Below are positions 44,701 to 54,639 of a stretch of DNA of 64,000 nt, piece by piece. Position 1 is the stretch's first letter, and each line of letters begins with the position of its first letter. A program made the translations under genes and the position numbers. The DNA is from Aegilops tauschii subsp. strangulata. Taxonomy: Eukaryota > Streptophyta > Magnoliopsida > Poales > Poaceae. Where the stretch lies: contig NC_053039.3 of assembly GCF_002575655.3 (NCBI RefSeq), forward strand, positions 237,004,622 to 237,068,621, written 5' to 3'. The notes beneath the pieces are model-generated. The model was given only the letters and a program-made list of their open reading frames with translations, was not told where the DNA came from and ran no database searches.

Positions 44701-45980
44701 TTAACGAAATGATTTGCAATGATTATCAGCAGCGTTCCAATAAAAAGCCCCACGGTGCTTATCAAAGCCAACATGGGTACCTCCCGAGAGTAGATAAAAG
44801 CCCATCAAGAACATGGGAAGAGAGGTCTGACATGCATTGATCAATGCCACTTTACCCGCGTTGGTATTGTATCTCCCACGCCAGGGTAGGAACCTGTTGC
44901 CCACCTTGGTTACCACCGGGGCAAAATCCTTCGCATGAAGCACATCCGGGGATATGGGGAGGCCCAAATACTTGAAAGGAAAGGACCCTAGCTTACAATT
45001 AAGAAGATGAGCCACCCGCAGGGCTTCATTGTCACGCACACCAGTGAAAATAACCTCACTCTTCGCAAAATTTATCTGAAGGCCCGACATAGCTTCGAAG
45101 CAGAGGAGGATGAATTTGAGATTAGCGAGGCAATAATCATTCAAATCGACCATAATAATTGTGTCGTCCGCATACTGAAGGTGGGTAATCCCTTCAGGGA
45201 TAAGATGAGAAATGACCGGAGATATATGCCCATGGTTAGCTGCTCCGGAGAGGATACAAGATAGGGCGTCCGCCACAAAATTAAACAAGATGGGAGAAGC
45301 AGGATCGCCTTGCCTTAGGCCCCTACCATTGGCAAAAATACTTACTAACCTGGCCGTTCACAGAAATGGCAGTGTGGCCTCCCAAGACCATCTGCATGAT
45401 TCTATGGACAAAGGGCCCCTCAAACCCTTTAGCCAGAAGAACCCTTCTCGAAAAGGCCAGCTCACCGAGTCGTACGCCTTCTCAAAATCAAGCTTTAGAA
45501 TCATGACTTTCGACTTACAAATTTTGAGGTTGTGCACTATTTCATGCAAGCAAAGGATCCCATCCAAGATGAATCGGCCTTTAATAAAGGCGGATTGAAA
45601 GGGGCTGATGGTACGATGAGCAATGGGGGAAAGGCACGTGGCGAACCCTTTCGCAGGGAACTTAGCGAAATTGTTAATGAAAGAAATAGGTCGAAACTGC
45701 GTCATCAAATCAGCTCCTTTGACTTTAGGAATGAGAGTAATGACAGCATAGTTAAGACGAGAGATGTCCACCGTCCCTAGGCAGAAACCTTGGATGATCT
45801 ATAGACGAGCTCCCGCAACTGCGGCCAGAATTTTTTAAAGAAGGGAATAGAGAAACCATCTGGCCCCGAGGCAGCGTTCGTGTTGGCCGAGCTAATCACC
45901 TTCCAAATTTCCTCATCAGATAAGGGAACCATTAATTCCGCATTTTCACCAGAGGATATCCTACTATCAGCATCCCAAAA
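44701..45980 (-). pseudogene. LINE-2 reverse transcriptase
   Basis: From 45960 downward: VPLSDEEIWKVISSANTNAA, LNYAVITLIPKVKGA, FQSAFIKGRFILDGIL, ILKLDFEKAYDSVSW, then a frameshift near 45,440 into the YADD part: HLQYADDTIIMVD, FPFKYLGLPIS and KVALINACQTSLP. The endonuclease is missing because the body stops at 45992. A stop after 45771 and the shift make it non-functional. Confidence 0.88.
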
Positions 45981-45992
45981 ATCAGAAGAAAT

Positions 45993-46237
45993 CCGTGACC
46001 TTCCCCACCTTATTCTCTTACTGCCCTGACCCGGATATATCTATTGCGGAGCTGGCTACCCATGGGTGGAACCTGGCCTTTCGCCGGTCCTTGTCTCCTG
46101 AAGAGTTTGAAGATTGGCAACGTCTTACTACCTTCTCCCCCCCCCCGCTCTCGGTGAATTTGGACTCGGTGATTTGGACGCACACTGCTTCTGTGCGCTT
46201 TTTAGTTAAATCGCTTTATTCTAAGCTCATTGGTGGT
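45993..46237 (+). repeat. Inverted copy of LINE-2 sequence 44143-44385
   Basis: Plus strand reads TFPTLFSYCPDPDISIAELA and LAFRRSLSPEEFEDWQRL, the same peptide that the minus strand encodes at 44385-44143, with a few changes. Its outer end meets the target at shared bases GGCAC. Confidence 0.9.
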
Positions 46238-46659
46238 GGCACATATGGTAGCGAACTGTATGGCATGGAGTCTAAATATTACAAACAAGTTGGTTGACGC
46301 ATATATTCGTCTGGCACTTAATCAGTCTGCACGCCAGGGATGCTCCATTTCAGTTGAACTGCACAAAAAATTTGGGTGGTTCATTTTCTCAACCGCCTCC
46401 TTTCTTGTCTGCAATGTAGAATTTTGGCGAGCTACAGGACCAAGATGAGCCAGTAAACTAGTTGGATGAAAGTAGTGGCCAAGTTGCTCAAACCTCCCTC
46501 GGCACGAGGCCAGAATTTGAGGATAAACCTACAAGCAAAGTTCAGATTGTCTGCGCTGCCTCTTATGTACTCGAAAGTTTACTCGTGCAAGCATTAATTT
46601 TAGCAAGAAGTACCTCCGACTGAACACCATTTACCAGTCTGTACCCTAGGTAATTAAAG

Positions 46660-48100
46660 TTCGTCCATGGATGATATTGGCTGTGATCTCAATCATTTGG
46701 TTGCATAAACATACCGAACATGTGTATATCTGAATCTTTTTGTGAATTATCTATGAATATTGTCATGTGATCTATCAATCATTTGGATGCATAGACATGC
46801 TGACCTTGTGTATATATGAATCTTTTGAGTTGTTGATTGTGAATGTTGGCTATGAATATGAACGTGTCCTGTGAACCTGAGTTTGATACGAATGTTTACC
46901 TGTTCTATTGTACTTGTGTGTGAACTTGTTAGTATGTCTACTGTGGGATTTGTGACATGTGGGTGTCAACAGCACACCTTCTTCCCAAGAAGAATTGCAC
47001 CTGCTTTTTTAGGGTAGCAACGGCGCATCAGCTCTTTTTAATATTTTCCTCTATCTTTCCCCCTCCCCCGCTCAACCTCTGCCGTAATGTTTTCGGCCTC
47101 AAAACAAGCATAGTACTGCGTTGTTTTTGGGGCTTCATGAAAAATCGAGTCCTAGTTTCTGTAGGTTGGCCCGCCCAGCAAATGGGTTGTTGGTCCACCA
47201 CGGACTGGGAGGCTAAAAATACAAGTTGTATGGTGCAGAGGCAAGTAAAAAAACGCCATCGAGAGCCATCCACTGAAGAAAAAAATCGCGTCTGACGTGC
47301 TTCTTCTTCAGTCGCGCCGCCGGCCCCCTCTTTAATCTAGTTCGCTCAGGGATCTAGCTGGTATCATTTTTTCCCAGAGGGCGAACAAGTATCAGCTAGG
47401 CCTAGGTAGGCGTAGCCCACGACATACAGAAACAGTGGTTTCAACTTATTTTTTGAGGTCCATACCAGCCTATGGGCCTCCTAGCGTAGGTTTTACTTTT
47501 TCTTAAAGATCGCCAGCCCAATGTATTTTTTTAATAAAACGCAGATCCCTGTTCTATTTATCTATATATATATGAATAATAATGCTATGTCCAATTTATG
47601 TTTTCCCTTCTAACCACATTATATATATTTATATTATTACTATTATCGTATATTTTATAGAGACTTATATATACATTATAAAAACATCCCACGTGTTATT
47701 AACTTATAAAAGTAAATGTTTAACAGAAGTTGGCAAGGAAAATCCTAGTTTTTTTTGACTCACAGGTAGGAAAATCCTGGTGATTGCATACAAAAGCTTG
47801 CAAAGATGTTAAGGACCAATGTAATAATAATGCGCTCATTTTTATTTTGAGCAATAACTCGCTAATTTGTTAATTTTATATATAAAAAATGTGTCGCCCC
47901 AGTTTATTTTTTGATATTAATTGCTCCTTCTAACCTAACATTATATATAGAACGAGCCCAACTAATTCGTGTATTTCAAGAAAGTGCAAATGGGCTGGCA
48001 TTTCTTAGAAAATATTGAATGGGGCGCATTGATGCGAAATTATTTGTTCACCCAACCCAGCAAATGGACTGTACATTCTAGAAAACATGGGTTAAATATA
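46660..48100. other. AT-rich CACTA-1 interior, no gene recognised
   Basis: 46680-46830 repeats ATCAATCATTTGG(A/T)TGCATA twice. 46960-47330 is a moderately GC region with short frames only. 47520-48060 is very AT-rich. No domain seen. Confidence 0.5.
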
Positions 48101-48106
48101 TGCCAC

Positions 48107-49350
48107 ATTTTTGCAGGCTGACATGTGGGCCAATAGGTCAAAGCCTACGGAGGGCGTTGTCAACTTGGTCAACAAATTATTATGACATCCACAACCATTG
48201 GATTTATATCCAATGGCCGGCATGCACCTTCAATCTCTCGTCTTCTTCCTCCAGCGTCGCCGGGATCGCCTGGTCCGGCCTCCGGCGGCTAGCGTCTCTG
48301 CTTAGCACGCATCGCTGCAAAGCCTACCCCACCGCTGGCTAGGCTATCCCTCCACCCCTCCACACCTCCTGTTATTCTCCACCGACTGCAGCCACACGCC
48401 GCACCAGAACTAGTTATAACCCTTGTACTCCTCTCAATCTGCGACTCCACTGCCGCGTCTTCCCATCTCTGGGTCGTTCCCGTCCGGGGCATCGCCGTCG
48501 TCCACCGCCTCGCTGCGCTCGGCGCGGCATGGTCAACAAACGAGAGTCATCGGAAGAGGACTGTACGTGGAGATCCTGACGGCTGGGACCCACGAGGTCC
48601 ATGGTCGCACGCAAGGAAAGTTCCTCCTTATTAAGCTGGAAAAAATTCCTCCCCCTGACAGCTAGGATCCACCAGCTGTATCTTCGCACGGAAGGAAGTG
48701 CCTCCTTATTATGCGAAAAAAACAATTCCTCCCATTGACAGCTGGGACCCGTCAGATTTGGTGGCTGACTTGTGGGCCTACTAAGCGGACGTGTACGCAG
48801 GGCTTTGTCAACTTAATCAACAAATGATTCTAGCAGCTAGACCGTTGGATGTTAATCCAACAGCCGTGCTCCTTCTTCAACCTCTGTTCTTGCTCCTGTC
48901 TCCCGTGGGCGCCAGTGCTGCCGCGCACCCGAACCAGTCAAGTTTCCCACTCCTCTCCATCTGCGACTCCACTGTTGCGTCTTCCCCATCTCCGGGTCAT
49001 TCCAGTCTGGGGCCTCGCCGTCGTCCACCGGCCTTGGTGCGTTCGGCACGGTGTGGTCAACGTGGTCAACAAACAAGAGTCATCGGAAGATGACTGTATG
49101 TGAGAGGCTGACAGTGGGGACGCACCACGCCCATGGACGCATGCATGCAACTACATCCTTTTTACCCTAAAAAATAATGTTTTCTCCCCTGACTGCTGGG
49201 ACCCACCAGCTACATCTTCGCACGCAAGGAAGTGCGTCCTTATTACGGGCAAAAAAAATATCCCCCCTGACAGCTGGGACCCAACAGCTATATCTTCGCA
49301 TGCAAGGAAGTGCGTCCTTATCCTCCCTGACAGCTGGGACCCACTCGGTC
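48107..49350. repeat. CACTA-1 right subterminal repeats, outer-inner module
   Basis: A module starting GCTGACATGTGGGCC (48117) and GTCAACTTGGTCAACAAAT (48159) recurs at about 48766 and 48807 as a diverged copy. GACAGCTGGGACCCA-type words followed by TCTTCGCACGCAAGGAAGTG recur several times between 48570 and 49340. Confidence 0.7.
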
Positions 49351-49639
49351 AAAGCGTACGTAGCGTTGTCTGTCTTGTGGGAACGTGTACGTACATACTG
49401 TTCGATCGGTCGCTTTGCAACGATGAACCGTGGCCGAGTAAGTAGCGGCACATGTCATAGTATAGCCCCCCACGTAGCAGTTCAAGCTGTCCCGTCTAAA
49501 CCGTGTACACGTACATACAACCACATGCCAAAAAATACGGCCACGTACGTACATACGGATGGGGTCTCGAACGCCTACTCGTGCATACGTACGGCCAGGG
49601 CTCGTGTACATGGCTGGGTTGGAACGGAGAAACTGCATC

Positions 49640-50020
49640 GTCGACATGTTCATGGGGAGGCAACGGAATGCGTCGTGTTCATCGGGAGGCAACGGAACAC
49701 GGCTGTTCATTGGGAGCAACTGGCTTGGATAGAACAATCGATGGAAACGAGGCCTGGCGTACCGCAGGACGGAGGAAACGGCCTTGTGTTCGACCGGCCA
49801 CGGTCGACACAGGATCCTGTTCATTGGGAGGGGTCTGGCGTACCGCAAAACAGAGGAAACAGACTTTTCTTGGACCTCCTACGGTCGAAACGGGGTCCTG
49901 TTGATCGGGAGGGGTGTGGCGTACCGCAAAACGAAGGAAACAGACTTGTGTTGGAGCGCTACGGTCGAAACGGGGGTCCTGTTAATCGGGAGGGGTGTGG
50001 CGTACCGCAAAACAGGACTC
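49640..50020. repeat. CACTA-1 right-end array, 81-bp unit
   Basis: GGCGTACCGCA recurs at 49756, 49837, 49918 and 49999, exactly 81 bp apart, each followed by a GGAAAC...GGTCGA word. Because 81 is divisible by three, long open frames arise here by chance. Confidence 0.85.
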
Positions 50021-50460
50021 CACGGGATACTGTTCATCTCCACCCCTCCTCTAGCCTCCACGGGCTACTGTTCATCCACCGTCGACCTCCTCCAGCCTCC
50101 ACCTGCGACTGTTCATCCACGGGCTCCTGTTCATCCAGCCTCCACCGCGCGCTCCTCCACCGGCTACTGTTCAACCAGCGCTCTCCACGGGGTCCTGTTC
50201 AACCACCCCTCCACGGGCTACTGTTCATCTAGCCCTCCACTGGCTACTGTTCAACCAGCCCTCCACGGGGTCCTGCTCATCCAGCCCTCGACGGGGTCCT
50301 GTTCATCCCACCCCAACCGGCTCGATCGATCGGGGTCCTGTTCATCCAGCGGCAACGGCCTCTACTACCACGGGGTCCTGTTCATCCAACCCCCCACCAG
50401 GAACTGTTCATCCAAACCCCCCCAACAATGCTCCACTGTTCATCCAGGGAAGGAGGCAGC
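50020..50460. repeat. CACTA-1 right-end array of short CTGTTCATCCA units
   Basis: At least a dozen units like CTCCACGGGGTCCTGTTCAT at irregular spacings of roughly 25-45 bp. Different in sequence from the left-end GGCCCGTTAA field. Confidence 0.85.
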
Positions 50461-50898
50461 AGGGTTCGGTCGGCTTCAGTTAGCAGCAGTAGCGAAGGAA
50501 TCACTCGGGTTCAGTTAACAGCAAGGGATCGATCGCTCGGGTTCAGTAACGTAGCTAGTGCAATCACTCGCGTTTAGTTAGAGCCCAACGCCTCGCACAC
50601 ACGCGCGTACGTACGAGAGAAACGGGCATCGCTCGGCTCCCGACCACCCACCGTAACCGGGAACTCCCCCGATATTTTCCTCGCCCTTGCTTCTACCACG
50701 GTTTTTCCGTCATGGACGGCCCAAAGAATGTCATGAAACATCGTCTCCGGCCCGCGCAGGAAGAAAAGCCCATTTTCTATCATGATTTTTTGTCATAGAA
50801 GTAGGAGCCCACCACATCTATGATGATACCGGGTTTTGTCACAATTATCGTCATAGAAGTGTCATAAGCATGACAGAAAAAGTTTCGTTCGGCCCGAA

Positions 50899-50926
50899 AT
50901 GTCACGGATGTCTCTTTTTTGTAGTG
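50899..50926 (-). repeat. CACTA-1 right terminal inverted repeat
   Basis: Ends TCTTTTTTGTAGTG; the reverse complement begins CACTACAAAAAAGAGACATC. GAT follows at 50927-50929. Confidence 0.88.
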
Positions 50927-53900
50927 GATAGTGATTGACAGAGTTCTCTAGTCACTATCACCAAGCTGCTAGAACTTCGTGATGAACTATAAAATGCAAG
51001 GGATGACGAAAACGATTCCCGAGCTCTTTGCGATGCTGAAATCGGCGAAGGTAGAAATCAAGAAAGAGCATCAAATGTTGATGGTTAACAAGACCACTAG
51101 TTTCAAGAAAAAGGGAAAAGGGAAAGAAAGGGAACTTCGGGAAGAATGGCAAGCAAGTTGCCACTCCCATGAAGAAGCCCAAAGCTAGACCTAAGCCTGA
51201 AACTGAGTGCTTCTACTGCAAAGGGAATGGTCACTGGAAGCGGAACTACCCCAAATACTTGCCGGATATGAAGGACGACAAAGTGAACAAAGGTATATTT
51301 GGTATACATGTTATTGATGTGTACTTTACTACTGTTCATAGTAACCCAGGGTATTTGATACCGGTTCATTTGCTAAGATTAGTAACTCGAAACAGGAATT
51401 GTAAAATGAACAGAGACTAGTTAAGGACGAGGTGACGATGTGTGTTGGAGGTAATTCCAAGGTTGATACGATCACCATCGCACACTCTCTACCTTCGGGA
51501 TTAGTGTTGGACCTAAATAAATGTTATTTGGTGTTTGCGTTGAGCATGAATATGATTGGATCATGTTTATTGCGATACAGTTATTCATTTAAGTCAGAGA
51601 ATAATTGTTGTTCTATTTACATGAATAAAACCTTCTATGGTCATAAACCCAATGTAAATGGTTTATTGAATCTCGATCGTAGTGATACACATATTCGTAA
51701 CATTGATGCCAAAAGATGCAAAGTTGATAATGATAGTGCAAAATATTTGTGGCATTGCCGTTTAGGTCATATTGGTGTAAAGAGCATGAAGAAACTCCAT
51801 GCAGATGGGCTTTTGGAATCACTTGATTATGAATCATTTGATACTTGCAAACCATGCCTCATGGGCAAGATGACTAAAACTCCGTTCTCCGGAATAATGG
51901 AGTGAGCTAATAATGACTTATTGGAAATAATACATACCGATGTATGCGGTTCGATGAGTGTTGAGGCTCGCGGCAGGTATCGTTATTTTCTGACCTTAAC
52001 AGATGATTTGAGCAGATATGGGTATATCTACTTAATGAAACACAAGTCTGAAACATTTGAAAAGTTCAAAGAATTTCAGAGTGAAGTGGAGAATCATCGT
52101 AAACAAGAAAATAAAGTTTCTACGATCTGATTGCAGACGCGAATATTTGAGTTACGAGTTTGGCCTTCATTTAAAAATGTGGAATAGTTTCACAACTCAT
52201 GCCACCTGGAACAGCACAGCGTAATGGTGTGTCCGAACGTCATAACCGTACTTTATTAGATATGGTGCGATCTATGATGTCTCTTACCGATTTACCACTA
52301 TTGTTTTGGGGTTATGCATTAGAGGCAGCTGCATTCACGTTAAATAGGGCACCGTCTAAATCCGTTGAGACGACACCGTATGAACTGTGGTTTGGCAAAA
52401 AGCCTAAGCTGTCGTTTCTTAAAGTTTGGGGTTGCGAAACTTACGTCAAAAGGCTTCAATCTGATAAGCTCGAACCCAAATCAGAGAAGTGCATATTCAT
52501 AGGATACCCTAAGGAAAGAATTGGGTACACCTTCTACCACAGATCCGAAAGCAAGATCTTTGTTGCCGAGAATGGAACCTTTCTAGAGACGGAGTTTCCC
52601 TCGAAAGAAGTGAGTGGGAGGAAAGTAGAACTTGATGAGGTAATTGTACCTTCTCTCGAATTGGAAAGTAGCTCATCACAAAAAATCGTTCCCGTGATGC
52701 CTACACCAACTAGAGAGGAAGCTAATGAAAATGATCATGAAACTTCAGATCAAGTTACTACCGAACCTCGTAGGTCAACCAGAGCACATTCCCCACCAGA
52801 GTGGTATGGTAATCCTGTTCTAGAAGTCATGTTATTAGACCATGACGAACCTACAAACTATGAAGAAGCTATTATGACCAGATTCCGATAAATGGCTTGA
52901 GGCCATGAAATCTGAGATAGGATCCATGTATGAGAACAAAGTGTGGACTTTGGTGGACTGCCCAATGATCGACAAGCCATTGAGAATAAATGGATCTTCA
53001 AGAAGAAGACTGATGCTGATAGTAATATCACTATCTACAAAGCTCGACTTGTCGCAAAAGGTTTTCGACAAAGTTCAAGGAGTTGACTACGATGAGACTT
53101 TCTCACTCGTAGCGATGCTTAAGTCTGTCCGAATCATGTTAGCAATTGCCACATTTTATGATTATGAAATCTGGCAAATGGATGTCAAAAACTGCATTCC
53201 TTAATGGATATTAAAGAAGAGTTGTATATGATGCAACCAGAAGGTTTTGTCGATCTTAAAGGTGCTAACAAAGTGTGCAAGCTCCAGTGATCCATCTATG
53301 GACTGGTGCAAGCATCTCGGAGTTGGAATATACGCTTTGATGAGGCAATCAAAGCATATGGTTTTATATAGACTTACGGTGAAGCCTGTATTTACAATAA
53401 TGTGAGTGGGAGCTCTGTAGCATTTCTGATATTATATGTGGATGACATATTGCTGATTGGAAATGATATAGAATTTCTGGATAGCATAAAGGATACTCGA
53501 ATAAGAATATTTCAATGAAAGACCTCGGTGAAGCTGCTTACATATTGGGCATCAAGATCTATAGAGATAGATCAAGACGCTTGATAAGATTTTCAATGAG
53601 TACATACCTTGACAAGATTTTGAAGGAGTTCAGAATAGATTATTCAAAGAAGGATTTCTAGCCTGTATTGTAAGGTATGAAGTTGAGTAAGACTCAAAAC
53701 CCTACCACGACAGAAGATAGAGAGAGAATGAAAGTCATTCCCTATGCCTCAACCATAGTTTCTATAAAGTATGCCATGCTGTGTACCAGACCTATTGTGT
53801 ACCTTGCCATGAGTTTGGCAAGGGGGTACGATAGTGATCCAGGAGTGGATCACTGGACGGCGATCAAAATTATCCTTAGTTACCTAAGAGGACTAAGGAA

Positions 53901-54029
53901 ATGTTTCTCGATTATGGAGGTGATAAAGAGTTCGTCGTAAAGGGTTACGTCGATGCAAGCTTTAACAATGATCTAGATGAATCTGAGTCTCAATCTGGGT
54001 ACGTATTGAAAGTGGGAGCAATTAGCTAG
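50927..54029 (+). pseudogene. Angela-type gag end, integrase and reverse transcriptase
   Basis: Continues gag after CACTA-1: VIDRVL, GMTKTIPELFAMLKSA, FKKKGKGKE, then the zinc knuckle CFYCKGNGHWKRNY, whose last Cys is Tyr. The protease is mostly lost. Pre-integrase WHCRLGHIGVKSMKKLHADG and CKPCLMGKMTKTPF (to 51905) leads to integrase: HTDVCGSMSVEARGRYRYFL, a deletion near 52130-52200, then PGTAQRNGVSERHNRTLLDM. RT follows in several frames: NKVWTLVDCP, VDYDETFSLVAMLKSVR, FLILYVDDILLIGND (about 53430) and RGYDSDPGVDHWTAIK. The start of RNase H (KGYVDASFNND) ends at CACTA-2. Many stops and shifts: non-functional. Confidence 0.9.
54027..54029. repeat. Target duplication TAG of CACTA-2 (right copy 63004-63006)
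   Basis: TAG precedes CACTACTGCAGG and follows GTATCAGTGTAGTG-type sequence at 63003. Angela sequence continues directly after it (CTCCATGCAGAGC). Confidence 0.88.
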
Positions 54030-54179
54030 CACTACTGCAGGATGCTGCTAACGCGACACTATGATCAGAGACCCTTCGACGAAACTGTGTGCGATGCAAT
54101 AATTGCAAATGGTGGTGTTAAAAGACCGTCAAAAAAGGTGCAAAACGTTTGCGATGACAGATGCATCAAACACGGTTGA

Positions 54180-54420
54180 GATTTTAGTTGCGTGTGCGAT
54201 GTTGGGCATACGGTTCAGTTCAATTAACTGTTTGCGATGAGGAGGAACAAAAGAAATGGGCACCCAGATGAAGGTGTGTGCGATGTACATCATACGGTTC
54301 ACTCAGATGAACTGTTTGTGATTAGGCAACACAAAAGAAACGGTCAGCCAGATCAAGGTGTGTGCGATATACGGCATGCGGTTCACTCGGATGAACTATT
54401 TGTGTTGAGACAAGAGAACA
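54180..54420 (+). repeat. CACTA-2 left subterminal repeats
   Basis: Three diverged copies of a unit of about 80-90 bp carrying GTGTGCGAT, then CATACGGTTCA and GATGAACTGTTTGTG words (near 54193, 54272 and 54360). Confidence 0.75.
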
Positions 54421-54639
54421 GAAACGGCCACATGTAACTGCATCGCTTGGCAACACGCGTGGCGCAACCGGATGCATATGGGGCACCCGACGTGATCGTG
54501 CGCACGCCCAACAGCTGGCAGAGCGCGCCCAAATTCAAACATTGCATCGGATGCCCGTGTATTGATTAGACAAAACATCCAATTACGTTATATAACAAAT
54601 ACCATAAATATTGCAAGGTTCAAATTCAAAGATTATAAC

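Larger units (their letters stand above)
43391..46237 (-). mobile_element. LINE-2: 5'-truncated L1-type LINE with an inverted 5' segment
   Basis: The minus-strand body (45992-43391) carries RT and C-terminal domains and ends with a short A tail (T run at 43391-43395 on the plus strand). At its 5' side an inverted piece (45993-46237) duplicates 44143-44385 in opposite orientation. GGCACATAT flanks the whole, so body and inverted piece entered together. It lies within the repeated-exon region of CACTA-1. Confidence 0.88.
40647..46660 (+). other. Plus-strand transcript-like region with repeated exon modules
   Basis: After a TATA box and GC-rich first exon, the module '...CAG/GGAT(A,C,G)..., then GTGGAACTGCACAAA-like words' recurs: acceptor ends at 41666, 42284, 42823 and 46337, with the second word at about 41790, 42331, 42838, 43139 and 46352. 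The last two units also share a longer tail (CTATGTACTCCAAAGTTCAC at about 43186 against TTATGTACTCGAAAGTTTAC at 46562). No long open frame spans them. It looks like a spliced, possibly non-coding or degenerate gene enlarged by internal duplication, into which a LINE inserted at 43391. Function unknown. Confidence 0.4.
15574..50926. mobile_element. CACTA-1: 35,353-bp CACTA (En/Spm-type) transposon with cargo, Jorge-like ends
   Basis: Left end CACTACAAAAAAATACACTT and right end (reverse complement) CACTACAAAAAAGAGACATC form the terminal inverted repeat, flanked by GAT/GAT. The first kilobase and the last three are rich in direct and tandem repeats, as in CACTA subterminal regions. After subtracting a Gypsy element (about 5.0 kb), a solo LTR (1.7 kb), a LINE (2.8 kb), a Helitron (0.7 kb) and MITEs, about 25 kb remain, which is large for a CACTA element. 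I see no TNPD-like transposase. The middle holds multi-exon genes and locally duplicated gene-like segments. Terminal sequences resemble the Triticeae Jorge family from memory. Outer limits are firm; origin of the middle is inference. Confidence 0.88.

Noticed and set aside
49177..50518. Frames of 351 and 244 codons, the longest plus-strand frames in this area
   Set aside because: They track the 81-bp and CTGTTCATCCA arrays; period divisible by three keeps them open. No domain.
15574..50926. Two separate CACTA elements at each end instead of one
   Set aside because: Matching GAT duplication, matching TIR type and exact gag continuity favour one insertion; no internal partner ends of this family were noticed.
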